From an uncultured Prevotella sp. (GTDB lineage: Bacteria > Bacteroidota > Bacteroidia > Bacteroidales > Bacteroidaceae), in the NCBI GenBank assembly GCA_900319905.1, contig ONQB01000021.1:1-52927 (forward strand): 52,927 nt of DNA. The letters are read 5' to 3'. The notes below the pieces were generated by a model. That model did not search any database and had not been told where the DNA came from. It was given only the letters and a program-made list of their open reading frames with translations. This document shows positions 9,007 through 22,928 of this stretch, piece by piece. Position 1 is the stretch's first letter. Each line of letters begins with the position of its first letter. Both the position numbers and the translations under genes were made by a program.

Positions 9007-9324
9007 TTATGCTTTACCCGTACCAAACGGAGTAGCTGTCAGACCCTCGGAAGAACCATTCTGCGTCAACTTAATGGTACCAAACTCAGCCTCATAACGG
9101 CTGACGTTCTCACTCAGCGCCATGAGCAGACGCTTGGCATGCTCAGGAGCCAGAATCATACGGCTGATAATCTGCGGTGGGGTAACAGGCAGCATATAGG
9201 CAAAGTCAATGACAAACTCGTTGTTAGAGTGGTTGATCATTGCCAAGTTGGTGTACTGTCCTTTTGCGACTTCAGGACTGATTGAAAGTTGCAGTCCCTT
9301 AGGCTGTTCATTGTTGTTGTCCAT
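9007..9324 (-). CDS. DUF3467 family protein
   Basis: A 105-residue protein of the DUF3467 family, which in Bacteroidota sits between rpoC and rpsL. Visible features are a central ISPEVAKGQYTNLAMINHS segment and FVIDFAYMLPVTPPQIISRMIL, and a helix with AKRLLMALSENVSRYE. It has no signal peptide, so it is cytoplasmic. Function is unknown; constant linkage to RNA polymerase and ribosomal genes hints at a role in gene expression, but that is inference. Here it has its own promoter (9370-9400) after the rpoC terminator and its own terminator, so it is likely expressed independently of both neighbours. Confidence 0.9.
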   Translation of the reverse strand: MDNNNEQPKGLQLSISPEVAKGQYTNLAMINHSNNEFVIDFAYMLPVTPPQIISRMILAPEHAKRLLMALSENVSRYEAEFGTIKLTQNGSSEGLTATPFGTGKA

Positions 9325-9369
9325 AATTCAATAAGTTTAATCTTGTTTTAAAGGTTTACTTAACGCTTG

Positions 9370-9400
9370 CAAAAATAATAATAATATCTCGGTAAACAAA
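9370..9400 (-). promoter_or_regulatory. Promoter of the DUF3467 gene
   Basis: TTTG (9397-9400), 19 bp, TATTTTTG (9370-9377) on the minus strand is a full match to the Bacteroidota promoter consensus. It lies 46 bp upstream of the DUF3467 start and downstream of the rpoC terminator. Confidence 0.75.
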
Positions 9401-9492
9401 ACAATATGCGAAGAAATAATTTAAGACTGATACAATTCATTACTAATATGGTTGTGTTCATTAGGAAAGATCGTATCGACAGCAAGGACATA

Positions 9493-9541
9493 TCAAAAAA
9501 AAGAAACGGGTGAACAGCTTACCTATTGCCATTCACCCGTT
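9493..9541 (-). terminator. Rho-independent terminator of the rpoBC operon
   Basis: A perfect 10-bp stem (9505-9514 with 9532-9541; arm AACGGGTGAA) is followed on the transcribed strand by a T-rich run (TTTCTTTTTTTT), 22 bp after the rpoC stop. This is a textbook terminator. Confidence 0.9.
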
Positions 9542-9563
9542 AACTTAATGATTAAATATTCTT

Positions 9564-12500
9564 TTACTTGGTTTCCTCAGCAGGCTGAGCGAAGTCAAGC
9601 ACATTTTTCTTATTGGCCTGCATACGCTCGTATTCTTCCTTGGAACCCACGATGAGTTTGTCGAACTGACGCATACCAGTACCGGCCGGGATAAGGTGAC
9701 CGCAGATCACGTTCTCCTTCATACCCTCCAAGTGATCGACCTTACCACGGATAGCGGCCTCGCAGAGGACCTTCGTTGTCTCCTGGAAGGAGGCTGCACT
9801 CATGAAGCTCTTCGTACCAAGTGAGGCGCGAGTGATACCCTGCAACACCTGAGTAGAGGTTGCGGGCACAGCGTCACGCACCTGAACGGGCTTGAGGTCA
9901 CGGCGCTTAAGACTCGAGTTCTCATCGCGCAACTTACGGGCTGACACGATCTGACCTTTGACAAGGTTGTCGCTGTCGCCTGCGTCGGTGACCACCTTCT
10001 TACCCCAGATACGGTCGTTCTCGTCGGCAAAGTCGAGCTTGTCAACCAGCTCCTGCTCAAGGAAGGTGGTATCACCCGGATCGTCAATGCGTACCTTACG
10101 CATCATCTGGCGAACGATGATCTCAAAGTGCTTATCATTGATCTTCACACCCTGCAGACGATAGACGTTCTGCACCTCGTTGACGATGTACTCCTGCACA
10201 GCGGTAGGACCTTTGATGGCGAGGATGTCGTTTGGTGTGATCTCACCGTCGGAGAGAGCTGTTCCGGCACGCACGGCGTCATGCTCCTGAACAAGGATCT
10301 GACGAGACAAAGGCACAAGGTACTTGCGCTGCTCACCAGTCTTCGAGGTGACGATGATCTCACGGTTACCACGCTTGAGCTTACCCATCGACACCTCACC
10401 GTCGATCTCTGACACAACTGCAGGGCTGGACGGATTACGGGCCTCAAAGAGCTCCTGCACACGAGGCAGACCACCAGTGATACCACCGGCATTGAACACT
10501 GAACGCGGGATACGAATCAGCGTCTCACCGGTAGAAATGGTCTGACCATCCTCGATATTGGCAATATGTCCGCCCACAGGGAAGTTGTAGGTGCCAAGCA
10601 CATTTCCGTTCTCGTCAACGACATCGGCTGTAGGCACAGTGTCGTGGTCCTTAGACTCTACAATGATACGCTCGGTCATACCGGAGGTCTCATCAGTCTC
10701 TGCCTTATAAGTAGAGCCCTCAATGACATTGTGGAACTTCAGTTTACCGGCATACTCCGATACGATAACGGCATTGAACGGGTCCCAACGGCAGATTACG
10801 TCGTCCTTCTTCACCGTATCGCCGTTCTGGAAGAACAGAGACGAGCCGTAAGGCACGTTAAGTGTTGCTAATACAATGTCTGTATTAGGATCGATGAACT
10901 GAACCTCTGCCAGACGGCTCACGACCATCTGACAAGGCACATCATTCTCACCGCTCTTGTCAACAAACGGTACCGTACGCAGTCCGTCGAACTTCAACTT
11001 AGCGTCGTATTTCGACTTGATGCTTGCATTGGCAGCAGCATTCTCAGCCACACCACCGGAGTGGAACGTACGAAGAGTCAGCTGTGTACCTGGTTCACCG
11101 ATAGCCTGTGCGGCAATCACACCGACAGCCTCACCAAGCTGAACCATCTTGGAGGTGGCAAGGTTACGGCCGTAACACTTGCGGCATACACCCTTCTTAC
11201 TCTCACAGGTGAGCACCGAACGGATCTCAACCATCTCGATACCTGCCTTCTCAATGGCGTCAGCCTTGTCCTCGGTGATCTCCTCACCGGCTGCGACAAT
11301 CACCTCATTGGTATGAGGATTGACAACATCGTGAACTGACACACGACCGAGAATACGCTCAGCAAGGGTTGAGATGACATCATCACCATCCTTCAGGGCA
11401 CGGCACTCCAAACCGCGCAGCGTACCACAGTCATCCTCGTTGATGATCACGTCATGAGAGACGTCGACCAGACGACGGGTCAGATATCCGGCATCAGCCG
11501 TCTTCATAGCGGTATCAGCAAGTCCCTTACGGGCACCATGAGAAGCAATGAAGTACTCCTGCACTGACATGCCTTCCTTCAGGTTGTTCAGAATAGGATT
11601 CTCAATAATGGAGTTGCCTTCGGCACCAGCCTTCTGAGGCTTGGCCATCAGACCACGCATACCTGCAAGCTGAGCAATCTGGTCGGCCGAACCACGGGCA
11701 CCCGAGTCAAGCATCATGAACACAGCATTGAAGCCCTGGTCGGCCTCGGTCATGTGCTTCATCACAGCCTTCTTCAGACTGTCGTTGACGTGTGTCCAAG
11801 CATCGATGACCTGGTTGTAACGCTCCTTATCAGTGATAAGACCCATATCGAAGTTGGCAGTCACCTCATCGACCTCATCCTGACCCTTCTTGACGATCTC
11901 GGCCTTCTCAGGCGGAACGATGATGTCGTCGAGGTTGAACGAAAGACCAGCCAGATACGACATACGGTAACCAAGGTTCTTGATACCATCAAGGAACGTG
12001 CAGGCACGAGCCATACCTACGTTCTTAATCACGTCAGAGATAAGCTGGCGCAATGACTTCTTAGAGATGATGCCATTGAAGAAGCCCAGTTCGTCAGGAA
12101 TGATCTGATTGACGATGATACGTCCGACGGTCGTCTCGACGATGTGCTTGACAGGTTGTCCATCAACGATATCGTCAACAAGACACTTCACCTGAGCGTG
12201 CTCATCACAGCGTTTCTCGTTGAACGCAATGATAGCCTCTTCAGGTCCGTAGAACGTAAGGCCCTCACCCTTTGCACCCGGGCGGATCTTAGTGATATAA
12301 TAAAGACCGAGCACCATATCCTGTGAGGGGACGGTGACAGGTGCGCCATTGGCAGGGTTGAGGATGTTATGGCTCTGAAGCATCAGGATCTGAGCCTCAA
12401 GTACAGCCTCGTTGCTGAGCGGGAGGTGAACAGCCATTTGGTCACCATCGAAGTCAGCATTGAACGGAGTACATGCCAGCGGGTGCAACTGAATAGCCTT

Positions 12501-13928
12501 GCCCTCGATAAGCTTGGGCTGGAAGGCCAGCACCGACAGACGGTGCAGCGTCGGAGCACGGTTGAGCAGCACAGGGTGACCTTTCATCACGTTCTCCAGA
12601 ATATCCCAGATAATCGGCTCACGACGGTCAACGATACGTTTAGCGCTCTTGACGGTCTTGACGATACCGCGCTCAATGAGCTTGCGGATGATAAACGGCT
12701 TATAGAGCTCTGCTGCCATCAACTTAGGCAGACCACACTCTCCCATCTTCAACTCAGGACCAACGACAATCACAGAACGGGCCGAATAGTCAACACGCTT
12801 ACCCAACAGGTTCTGACGGAAGCGGCCCTGCTTACCTTTCAGTGAGTCTGACAGAGACTTCAGCGGGCGGTTGCTCTCACTCTTCACGGCGCTGGCCTTA
12901 CGGCTGTTGTCGAACAGAGAGTCGACAGCCTCCTGCAGCATACGCTTCTCATTGCGTAAGATCACCTCAGGAGCCTTAATCTCAATCAGACGCTTCAGAC
13001 GATTGTTACGAATGATGACACGACGATAAAGGTCGTTGAGGTCAGAAGTAGCGAAACGGCCACCATCCAGAGGGACCAAAGGACGAAGGTCAGGCGGAAT
13101 GACAGGGATAATCTTCATGATCATCCACTCAGGCTTGTTGACGTTCTTCGACACACGGAAAGCCTCCACAACCTGCAGACGTTTCAAGGCCTCAGACTTA
13201 CGCTGCTGCGATGAGTCGTTGTTGGCACGGTCACGCAACTCGTAGCTCAGACGGTCCAGACCGCTCATGCCTTTCTCATCCTCCTCAGACAATTCATGGA
13301 GCAGGTCGAGGACAGCCTCTGCGCCCATCTTGGCAATGAACTTGTTGGGATCACTATCATCGAGCAGATCGTTGTTCTCATCGAGGCGGTTGTCAACAAT
13401 ATCAATGTACTCGTCCTCGGTCAGCAGATCCATCTTGTGAGAGCCATTGAGCTCCTCACCGGTCTCAGGATCCTTGGCACCAGCCAGAGCACCCGGCTGG
13501 ATGACAATGAACTTCTCATAATAAATGACGGCATCGAGGCTCTTCGTGGGCAGACCGAGCAAATAGCCGATCTTATTGGGCAGTGAGCGGAAGTACCAGA
13601 TATGAGCCACCGGCACCACCAGCTCGATATGTCCGCTACGCTCACGACGCACCTTCTTCTCGGTTACCTCCACACCGCAACGGTCGCAGACGATACCCTT
13701 GTAACGGATGCGTTTGTACTTACCGCAGGCGCACTCATAGTCCTTGGTAGGACCGAAGATACGCTCACAGAACAAACCATCGCGCTCAGGCTTGTAGGTA
13801 CGGTAGTTGATGGTCTCCGGCTTGGTGACCTCACCATACGAATTTTCCTTAATCTCCTCGGGAGAGGCAAGACTAATGGTAATCTTCGTAAAATTAGTTT
13901 TTACTTTTGTATCTTTCTTGAAAGCCAT
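9564..13928 (-). CDS. rpoC: RNA polymerase subunit beta-prime
   Basis: A 1454-residue RpoC, within the normal Bacteroidota range. The N-terminal zinc-binding cysteines ([20 protein letters not shown], about residues 66-85) and the catalytic Mg2+ motif [12 protein letters not shown] (about 489-500) are intact. The trigger-loop region ([19 protein letters not shown]) is recognisable, and so is the second zinc site ([13 protein letters not shown]). It is the last gene of the tRNA-tuf-secE-rpl-rpoBC unit, 139 bp after rpoB, and is followed by a strong terminator. The start [10 protein letters not shown] is supported by an A-rich upstream stretch. Confidence 0.99.
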   Translation of the reverse strand: MAFKKDTKVKTNFTKITISLASPEEIKENSYGEVTKPETINYRTYKPERDGLFCERIFGPTKDYECACGKYKRIRYKGIVCDRCGVEVTEKKVRRERSGHIELVVPVAHIWYFRSLPNKIGYLLGLPTKSLDAVIYYEKFIVIQPGALAGAKDPETGEELNGSHKMDLLTEDEYIDIVDNRLDENNDLLDDSDPNKFIAKMGAEAVLDLLHELSEEDEKGMSGLDRLSYELRDRANNDSSQQRKSEALKRLQVVEAFRVSKNVNKPEWMIMKIIPVIPPDLRPLVPLDGGRFATSDLNDLYRRVIIRNNRLKRLIEIKAPEVILRNEKRMLQEAVDSLFDNSRKASAVKSESNRPLKSLSDSLKGKQGRFRQNLLGKRVDYSARSVIVVGPELKMGECGLPKLMAAELYKPFIIRKLIERGIVKTVKSAKRIVDRREPIIWDILENVMKGHPVLLNRAPTLHRLSVLAFQPKLIEGKAIQLHPLACTPFNADFDGDQMAVHLPLSNEAVLEAQILMLQSHNILNPANGAPVTVPSQDMVLGLYYITKIRPGAKGEGLTFYGPEEAIIAFNEKRCDEHAQVKCLVDDIVDGQPVKHIVETTVGRIIVNQIIPDELGFFNGIISKKSLRQLISDVIKNVGMARACTFLDGIKNLGYRMSYLAGLSFNLDDIIVPPEKAEIVKKGQDEVDEVTANFDMGLITDKERYNQVIDAWTHVNDSLKKAVMKHMTEADQGFNAVFMMLDSGARGSADQIAQLAGMRGLMAKPQKAGAEGNSIIENPILNNLKEGMSVQEYFIASHGARKGLADTAMKTADAGYLTRRLVDVSHDVIINEDDCGTLRGLECRALKDGDDVISTLAERILGRVSVHDVVNPHTNEVIVAAGEEITEDKADAIEKAGIEMVEIRSVLTCESKKGVCRKCYGRNLATSKMVQLGEAVGVIAAQAIGEPGTQLTLRTFHSGGVAENAAANASIKSKYDAKLKFDGLRTVPFVDKSGENDVPCQMVVSRLAEVQFIDPNTDIVLATLNVPYGSSLFFQNGDTVKKDDVICRWDPFNAVIVSEYAGKLKFHNVIEGSTYKAETDETSGMTERIIVESKDHDTVPTADVVDENGNVLGTYNFPVGGHIANIEDGQTISTGETLIRIPRSVFNAGGITGGLPRVQELFEARNPSSPAVVSEIDGEVSMGKLKRGNREIIVTSKTGEQRKYLVPLSRQILVQEHDAVRAGTALSDGEITPNDILAIKGPTAVQEYIVNEVQNVYRLQGVKINDKHFEIIVRQMMRKVRIDDPGDTTFLEQELVDKLDFADENDRIWGKKVVTDAGDSDNLVKGQIVSARKLRDENSSLKRRDLKPVQVRDAVPATSTQVLQGITRASLGTKSFMSAASFQETTKVLCEAAIRGKVDHLEGMKENVICGHLIPAGTGMRQFDKLIVGSKEEYERMQANKKNVLDFAQPAEETK

Positions 13929-14026
13929 ATTCTTTATTTAGTTTATTAGTTTTTTGTATCTTCGTCTTTTAGCTTTAATGTGTCTGAGTCCACCCGGTTC
14001 ATTTACTGTAGCAACCAGATAAGGAT

Positions 14027-14060
14027 CTCAAAAACTTAAAAACTCAAAAACTCAAAAACT
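14027..14060. repeat. Short tandem repeat in the rpoB-rpoC gap
   Basis: Four copies of an 8-bp unit (CTCAAAAA or CTTAAAAA) lie just after the rpoB stop codon. It is a simple low-complexity slippage repeat; no function can be read from it. Confidence 0.7.
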
Positions 14061-14067
14061 AATGCCT

Positions 14068-17877
<3,810 letters not shown>

Positions 17878-17937
17878 ATAATTGGTATAAACCGTTATCA
17901 GCTTAAAAAGAATGATGTCTTATGTAAAGACACAAAA

Positions 17938-17972
17938 TGGTTAGGACTCACCGACTGGGCAAATCCTAACCA
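17938..17972 (-). promoter_or_regulatory. Attenuator-like hairpin between rplL and rpoB
   Basis: A perfect 9-bp stem (17938-17946 with 17964-17972; arm TGGTTAGGA) with a 17-nt loop is followed on the transcribed strand by TTTTGTGTCTTT. Its place matches the rplJL-rpoBC attenuator known in enterobacteria, where partial termination makes more L7/L12 than polymerase. The parallel is inference. Confidence 0.65.
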
Positions 17973-18003
17973 AATGGTATGTAGTAAAAAGTATAGCTAC
18001 AAA

Positions 18004-18381
18004 TTACTTGAGCTCAACCTTAGCACCGGCTTCTTCGATAGCCTTCTTAAGGTTCTCAGCCTCGTCCTTAGACAGGCCTTCCTTGATGGTAGCAGGAGCA
18101 CCCTCAACGAGTGTCTTTGCATCCTTAAGACCGAGACCGCAAGCCTCCTTCACAGCCTTGACAACCTGAAGCTTGGTAGCACCAACATCAGTGAGGACCA
18201 CGTCGAAAGAGGTCTTCTCCTCTGCTGCAGGAGCAGCAGCGCCAGCGGCACCACCAGCAACAGCAACAGCTGCTGCAGCAGGCTCAATTCCATACTCGTC
18301 CTTCAGGACCTGTGCCAACTCATTTACTTCCTTAACAGTAAGGTTTACTAACTCTTCTGCAATAGCTTTAACGTCTGCCAT
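18004..18381 (-). CDS. rplL: 50S ribosomal protein L7/L12
   Basis: A 125-residue L7/L12 with the family layout: an N-terminal dimerisation helix (residues about 1-33), an Ala-rich flexible hinge (about 35-52) and the conserved C-terminal factor-binding domain ([21 protein letters not shown] onward). It forms the stalk that recruits translational GTPases. It directly follows rplJ, as usual, with an 81-bp gap that contains a near-palindrome. Confidence 0.98.
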   Translation of the reverse strand: MADVKAIAEELVNLTVKEVNELAQVLKDEYGIEPAAAAVAVAGGAAGAAAPAAEEKTSFDVVLTDVGATKLQVVKAVKEACGLGLKDAKTLVEGAPATIKEGLSKDEAENLKKAIEEAGAKVELK

Positions 18382-18430
18382 TTTATTTTTCTTTTTTTAA
18401 TTATTCGTTGAAAATTGTTTGGACTTTAAA

Positions 18431-18449
18431 TTGACAAGTCACTTGTTAA
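18431..18449. promoter_or_regulatory. Near-palindrome in the rplJ-rplL gap
   Basis: TTGACAAGT-C-ACTTGTTAA is a 9-bp inverted repeat with one mismatch, followed by another CTTGTCA word. The same ACTTGTCA word recurs in the two 60-bp repeat copies at 3963 and 24786. It may be an RNA hairpin or a protein site; evidence is limited to the sequence. Confidence 0.45.
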
Positions 18450-18462
18450 TCTTGTCAGGTGA

Positions 18463-18987
18463 TTACTCAGGACGCTCGCCTAAAGTCTTCAGCACACCAT
18501 GGATGGTGTTTGCGCCTGATTGTAGAGCAGAGACCACATTCTTTGCGGGAGACTGCAACAGAGCAACGATATCGGCGATAACCTCGTTCTTGCTCTTGAT
18601 GGAAGCCAGTTCATCCAGCTTATCAGCACCCACATAGAAGCCCTCTTCAGCATAAGCGGCCTTCAAAGAAGGAACGCCAGCCTTTTTGATTTCCTTATCC
18701 TTCAGCAGCTTTGCAGGAACATTGGCAGTCTGCGCAAACAAAACAGCCGTGTTACCCTTCAGCGTGCCATAGAGCTCAGAAAAATCGACATCTGCGGCCT
18801 CGAGAGCCTTGTGAAGAAGCTTGTTCTTCACAACAATCATCTTAATCTCGTTCTTGAAGCACTTGCGACGAAGTGAAGAAGTAGCCTCAGCATTCATACC
18901 AGTGACATCCACCAGGTAGAAATGGGGATATTCCTTTAACTTCTGGCCAAGGTCAACAATAATTGTATCTTTCTGTTCTTTCTTCAT
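18463..18987 (-). CDS. rplJ: 50S ribosomal protein L10
   Basis: A 174-residue L10. The N-terminal rRNA-binding domain has the expected VTGMNAEATSSLRRKCF and VVKNKLLHKAL segments, and the C-terminal helix that binds L7/L12 dimers is present. L10 anchors the stalk to 23S rRNA and in model bacteria represses its own operon. It lies 18 bp after rplA. Confidence 0.98.
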   Translation of the reverse strand: MKKEQKDTIIVDLGQKLKEYPHFYLVDVTGMNAEATSSLRRKCFKNEIKMIVVKNKLLHKALEAADVDFSELYGTLKGNTAVLFAQTANVPAKLLKDKEIKKAGVPSLKAAYAEEGFYVGADKLDELASIKSKNEVIADIVALLQSPAKNVVSALQSGANTIHGVLKTLGERPE

Positions 18988-19005
18988 TTTATCAAACTTT
19001 TAAAA

Positions 19006-19698
19006 TTACTCAAGAGTCTTGGCATCAATCTTGATACCCTTACTCATTGTACTAGACAGGAAGACACTCTTAATGTAAGTACCCTTAGCAGCAGCAGGCT
19101 TAAGACGGATGACAGTGTTAAGGAATTCCTTCACATTGCCATAGATCTGATCAGCAGTCATCGAAATCTTACCAACAGAGGTATGAATGATACCAGCCTT
19201 GTCAACTTTGAAATCGATCTTACCCTGCTTCACTTCTTTGACAGCCTTAGCGACATCCATCGTCACAGTACCACTCTTTGGGTTAGGCATCAATCCGCGA
19301 GGACCGAGCACACGACCTAAAGGACCAACCTTGCCCATGCAAGAAGGCATGGTAATGATGACATCAACATCAGTCCAACCGCCCTTGATCTTTTCGATAT
19401 ATTCTTCCAGACCAACATAATCAGCACCAGCTGCTTTAGCAGCCTCTTCCTGATCGGGAGTGCAGAGTGCGAGAACCCTCGTTACCTTACCAGTACCATT
19501 AGGCAGGGACACAACGCCACGAACCATCTGGTTGGCTTTACGAGGATCAACGCCAAGACGAACATCCACATCAACAGAAGCGTCGAACTTAGTAGTGGTA
19601 ATCTCCTTTACCAGTTCTGCAGCCTCTTTCAGCGTGTATGCCTTCCCTGCTTCAACCTTCTCAGCTACTGATTTCTGATTTTTTGTCAGTTTACTCAT
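19006..19698 (-). CDS. rplA: 50S ribosomal protein L1
   Basis: A 230-residue L1 with the usual two-domain pattern and the conserved [20 protein letters not shown] segment at about residues 115-134. L1 forms the mobile L1 stalk next to the E site, and in model organisms represses the rplKA mRNA. It follows rplK by 22 bp. Confidence 0.98.
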   Translation of the reverse strand: MSKLTKNQKSVAEKVEAGKAYTLKEAAELVKEITTTKFDASVDVDVRLGVDPRKANQMVRGVVSLPNGTGKVTRVLALCTPDQEEAAKAAGADYVGLEEYIEKIKGGWTDVDVIITMPSCMGKVGPLGRVLGPRGLMPNPKSGTVTMDVAKAVKEVKQGKIDFKVDKAGIIHTSVGKISMTADQIYGNVKEFLNTVIRLKPAAAKGTYIKSVFLSSTMSKGIKIDAKTLE

Positions 19699-19720
19699 TT
19701 TACTTAATCAAATTGAAGTT

Positions 19721-20164
19721 TTACTTATTACCAGGGAAGTCACCTTTCACGGTGATACCCATGCTGCGGGCAGTACCGGCAACCAACTTCATGGCACTTT
19801 CAACCGTGAAGCAATTGAGGTCAGCCATTTTATCTTCAGCGATAGCCTTCACCTGATCCCAAGTCACAGAAGCGACTTTCTTACGGTTAGGCTCACCGGA
19901 ACCGCTCTTAACCTTTGCGGCCTCTTTGAGCTGAACAGCAGCAGGGGGAGTCTTGATAACAAAGCTGAATGACTTATCAGTGTAGTATGTGATAACTACA
20001 GGCAAAACCTTTCCAGCCTTATCCTGGGTACGAGCATTGAATTCCTTGCAGAATCCCATGATGTTGATACCCTTAGAACCCAAGGCCGGGCCTACTGGAG
20101 GCGAAGGGTTTGCGGCTCCGCCTTTAATCTGCAATTTGATTAATCCAGCAACTTCTTTAGCCAT
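19721..20164 (-). CDS. rplK: 50S ribosomal protein L11
   Basis: A 147-residue L11 starting [20 protein letters not shown] at 20164. A longer in-frame extension to 20221 exists but runs into the nusG stop and lacks any L11 similarity, so the downstream ATG is chosen. The proline-rich [20 protein letters not shown] region that contacts the GTPase centre is at about residues 20-39. L11 is also needed for RelA-type stringent signalling. Confidence 0.97.
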   Translation of the reverse strand: MAKEVAGLIKLQIKGGAANPSPPVGPALGSKGINIMGFCKEFNARTQDKAGKVLPVVITYYTDKSFSFVIKTPPAAVQLKEAAKVKSGSGEPNRKKVASVTWDQVKAIAEDKMADLNCFTVESAMKLVAGTARSMGITVKGDFPGNK

Positions 20165-20221
20165 TTTCTTTAAAATTCTATAGATTAAAACACGTATAAA
20201 CCACCGAACGGTCCGTAACAA

Positions 20222-20767
20222 CTATTCAGTGATCTTCTCGACTTGCGTAAAATCAAGCTCAAGCGGCGTTTTACGGCCGAAGATCTTGACCATGACCTTT
20301 AACTTCTGCTTCTCAGCGTTGATTTCCTCAATCACACCTTCAAAACCAGAGAACGGACCATCCGTCACCTTAACGGTTTCATCGAGAATGTAAGGAACAT
20401 TTGTCACCACAGGCTGTGATTCAACTGCTGCACCAATCATACGATTGATCTGCGATTGAGGCACAGGTTCCGGATGACTTAAGCCGCCAAGTATGCCTAA
20501 GCAATTGGGCATAAAGCGCAACAAGGATGCAATGTCAGCTGTCATGTTACATTCAACAAAAATATAGCCGGGGAGGGAAATCTTATCCTTCTCCTGCATC
20601 TTTCCGTTTTTGTTAACAGCATGTTTCTCCATCGGTATAAGCACCTGAGAGATCCTGTCGGAAAGCACCTTATTGTGCTTCATCTCCGCCTCGATGTACT
20701 CCTTCAGCTTAGCTTCTTTACCGCTGATGACACTCAAAACATACCATTTGTTGTTATTGTCTGCCAT
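20222..20767 (-). CDS. nusG: Transcription termination/antitermination factor NusG
   Basis: A 181-residue NusG. The NGN domain begins KWYVLSVISGKEAKLKEYIE and includes PGYIFVECNM (about residues 66-75). The C-terminal KOW domain (VTDGPFSGFEGVIEEI, about 129-144) binds Rho or S10. It travels with RNA polymerase and couples it to the ribosome or Rho. It lies 13 bp after secE, in the conserved secE-nusG-rplK order. Confidence 0.98.
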   Translation of the reverse strand: MADNNNKWYVLSVISGKEAKLKEYIEAEMKHNKVLSDRISQVLIPMEKHAVNKNGKMQEKDKISLPGYIFVECNMTADIASLLRFMPNCLGILGGLSHPEPVPQSQINRMIGAAVESQPVVTNVPYILDETVKVTDGPFSGFEGVIEEINAEKQKLKVMVKIFGRKTPLELDFTQVEKITE

Positions 20768-20780
20768 AATGATAAAGGAA

Positions 20781-20990
20781 TTAACCTGGATAAACTACAC
20801 CCATAAGGTTCTTGAAGATGAAATCCATGACGAAAACAATCACAGCAATGACTAGGGAAGCTGATAATACAATCACTGCACTGTGTGTGAGTTCACGTCC
20901 TGTGGGCCACGTTGTCTTATGCGCAAGCTCGTCGTAGCAAGTTTTGCAATAATTTCCGAATCTTTTGAAAAGATTGATAATCTTGTTCAT
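20781..20990 (-). CDS. secE: Preprotein translocase subunit SecE
   Basis: A 69-residue single-spanning SecE: an amphipathic N-terminal helix with the conserved HKTTWPTGRELTHSA motif (about residues 24-38), then one transmembrane helix (about 39-62). It clamps SecY in the Sec translocon. It starts 16 bp after tRNA-Trp and precedes nusG. Confidence 0.97.
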   Translation of the reverse strand: MNKIINLFKRFGNYCKTCYDELAHKTTWPTGRELTHSAVIVLSASLVIAVIVFVMDFIFKNLMGVVYPG

Positions 20991-21006
20991 TTACTTCTTT
21001 TTTTTG

Positions 21007-21079
21007 CACGGGTTGGAAGGCTCGAACTCCCGACACCTGGTTTTGGAGACCAGTGCTCTACCAACTGAGCTAAACCCGT
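21007..21079 (-). tRNA. tRNA-Trp (anticodon CCA)
   Basis: A complete 73-nt cloverleaf: acceptor ACGGGTT/AACCCGT, D-arm with TAGCTCAGTTGGTAGAGCA, anticodon stem CTGGT/ACCAG with loop CTCCAAA, T-arm with GTTCGAGC and discriminator G. CCA is not encoded. It lies between tuf and secE, its usual place. Confidence 0.97.
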
Positions 21080-21162
21080 AGAAAAGTCTCCGTAACCGCA
21101 GTTGCGGAGACTTTATAATATGTGAATGAGAAATAATTCTTATTCAGATTCGGGAAAGAAAC

Positions 21163-22371
21163 TTATCCCTCTTCCTCCACGTCAGGAAGGATCTTTGTGA
21201 TCTGGCCAGAGCCAACGGTACGACCACCCTCACGGATAGCGAAACGAAGACCCTCGTTAAGAGCAACCTTATAGATCAGGCGAACCTCAATCTCAACGTT
21301 ATCACCAGGCATCACCATGTCTACGCCTTCAGGGAGAGTGATCTCACCTGTGCAGTCCATAGTGCGGAGGTAGAACTGAGGACGATAGCGGTTGCCGAAC
21401 GGAGTGTGACGGCCACCCTCTTCCTTCTTCAGCACATAGATAGAAGCCTTGAAGTGATCGTGAGGAGTGATAGCACCCGGGTGCACAACCACCATACCGC
21501 GCTTAACCTCTTCCTTATCGATACCACGGAGCAGCAGACCTACGTTATCGCCAGCCTCACCCTCGGGCAGAGTCTTACGGAACATCTCAACACCGGTGAT
21601 GACAGACTTCTTGTTCTCACCAAGACCGAGCAGCTGAACCTCGTCACCGATCTTACACTTACCAGTCTCGATACGGCCAGTAGCCACTGTACCACGACCT
21701 GTGATAGAGAACACATCCTCAACAGGCATCAAGAAAGGCTTATCAACCTCACGAACAGGCTCCTGAATCCAGTTGTCAACAGCGTCCATGAGCTCGATGA
21801 TCTTGTCCTCCCACTTAGCAACACCGTTCAGTGCACCAAGAGCAGAACCGCAGATGATAGGAGTATCCTCTTCATATCCGTAAGAAGTAAGCAGGTCCTG
21901 AACATCCATCTTCACGAGGTCAATCATTTCCTCATCGACTTCAGGATCATCGCACTTGTTAAGGAACACAACCATACGAGGCACATTCACCTGACGGGCG
22001 AGCAGCACGTGCTCACGAGTCTGAGGCATAGGACCATCGGTAGCAGCGACCACGAGGATGGCACCATCCATCTGAGCAGCACCGGTAACCATGTTCTTCA
22101 CATAGTCAGCGTGTCCCGGGCAGTCAACGTGAGCGTAGTGACGCTTAGCGGTCTCGTACTCGATGTGTGCGGTGTTGATGGTGATACCGCGCTCTTTCTC
22201 CTCGGGAGCGTTATCAATCTGGTCGAAGCTCTTCACTTCCTCACCAGTACCCAGACGCTCATGCAGAACCTTAGAGATGGCTGCAGTCAAAGTAGTCTTA
22301 CCGTGGTCGACATGACCAATTGTACCAATGTTAACATGCGGTTTGGTGCGCACATAAACCTCTTTAGCCAT
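21163..22371 (-). CDS. tuf: Elongation factor Tu
   Basis: A 402-residue EF-Tu, a few residues longer than many because of a short acidic tail (ILPDVEEEG). The P-loop GHVDHGKTT is at 19-27, the switch [14 protein letters not shown] at about 83-94, and NKCD at about 138-141. It delivers aminoacyl-tRNA to the ribosome. It is embedded between tRNA-Thr(GGT) and tRNA-Trp, so the whole tRNA-tuf cluster is probably one transcript that is processed. Confidence 0.98.
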   Translation of the reverse strand: MAKEVYVRTKPHVNIGTIGHVDHGKTTLTAAISKVLHERLGTGEEVKSFDQIDNAPEEKERGITINTAHIEYETAKRHYAHVDCPGHADYVKNMVTGAAQMDGAILVVAATDGPMPQTREHVLLARQVNVPRMVVFLNKCDDPEVDEEMIDLVKMDVQDLLTSYGYEEDTPIICGSALGALNGVAKWEDKIIELMDAVDNWIQEPVREVDKPFLMPVEDVFSITGRGTVATGRIETGKCKIGDEVQLLGLGENKKSVITGVEMFRKTLPEGEAGDNVGLLLRGIDKEEVKRGMVVVHPGAITPHDHFKASIYVLKKEEGGRHTPFGNRYRPQFYLRTMDCTGEITLPEGVDMVMPGDNVEIEVRLIYKVALNEGLRFAIREGGRTVGSGQITKILPDVEEEG

Positions 22372-22451
22372 AGCTTTTTACTTTTTTATTTTAATCAATT
22401 AAATTATCTAATGATTTTGTTTGTCAGTACTAATTTGATTAGTCCTAGAAG

Positions 22452-22523
<72 letters not shown>

Positions 22524-22536
22524 AAAAAGATTTTCG

Positions 22537-22609
22537 AGCGGAAAACGGGGCTCAAACCCGCGACCCCCAGCTTGGAAGGCTAGTGCTCTATCAACTGAGC
22601 TATTTCCGC
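22537..22609 (-). tRNA. tRNA-Gly (anticodon TCC)
   Basis: Acceptor GCGGAAA/TTTCCGC, anticodon stem CTAGC/GCTGG with loop CTTCCAA, T-arm with GTTTGAGC. It lies 13 bp from tRNA-Thr(GGT) in the same cluster. Confidence 0.96.
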
Positions 22610-22624
22610 AAGCGTTTTTAGAAG

Positions 22625-22707
22625 TGGGTGGTGATGGATTCGAACCACCGAAGGCAAGAGCCAGCAGATTTACAGTCTGCCCCATTTGGCCACTCTGGTA
22701 ACCACCC
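22625..22707 (-). tRNA. tRNA-Tyr (anticodon GTA)
   Basis: An 83-nt class II tRNA with a long variable arm (GGCTCTTGCC): acceptor GGGTGGT/ACCACCC, anticodon stem GCAGA/TCTGC with loop CTGTAAA, T-arm with GTTCGAAT. Confidence 0.96.
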
Positions 22708-22754
22708 TTTTGTTTTAGGTGTCGCTTACACCTATCGTCGTTTTCCTTTAGGAG

Positions 22755-22828
22755 AGCCTCTTGTCGGATTCGAACCAACGACCCCGAGATTACAAATCAC
22801 GTGCTCTGGCCAACTGAGCTAAAGAGGC
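22755..22828 (-). tRNA. tRNA-Thr (anticodon TGT)
   Basis: Acceptor GCCTCTT/AAGAGGC, anticodon loop TTTGTAA, T-arm with GTTCGAAT. The anticodon stem CGTGA/TCTCG has one T-T mismatch. It is the first gene of the tRNA-tuf-rpoBC transcript. Confidence 0.95.
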
Positions 22829-22833
22829 GTTTC

Positions 22834-22884
22834 TTTGCAGCCGTTTTGCCGTTGATGTTGTTCCTATTGGAAAACGGCTGCAAA
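22834..22884. promoter_or_regulatory. 14-bp perfect inverted repeat in the tRNA-operon leader
   Basis: TTTGCAGCCGTTTT (22834-22847) and its exact complement (22871-22884) flank a 23-bp loop. The right arm overlaps the last four bases of the -7 promoter element, so the nascent leader could fold almost from its first base up to just before tRNA-Thr. It could be a processing signal, a leader hairpin or a protein site. Confidence 0.85.
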
Positions 22885-22911
22885 GTTACGACTTATTTTT
22901 TAATCTCCAAA
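22881..22911 (-). promoter_or_regulatory. Promoter of the tRNA-tuf-secE-rpoBC operon
   Basis: TTTG (22908-22911), 19 bp, TAACTTTG (22881-22888) on the minus strand is a perfect Bacteroidota promoter, about 52 bp upstream of the first tRNA. No terminator of similar quality is seen before 9493-9541, so this promoter may drive the 13-kb unit, helped by internal promoters that I cannot identify. Confidence 0.85.
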
Positions 22912-22928
22912 ACTTTTTGAGGAAAATT

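Noticed and set aside
20165-20221. Nineteen-residue extension of ribosomal protein L11
   Set aside because: L11 begins [12 protein letters not shown]; the extension has no similarity and fills the gap after nusG.
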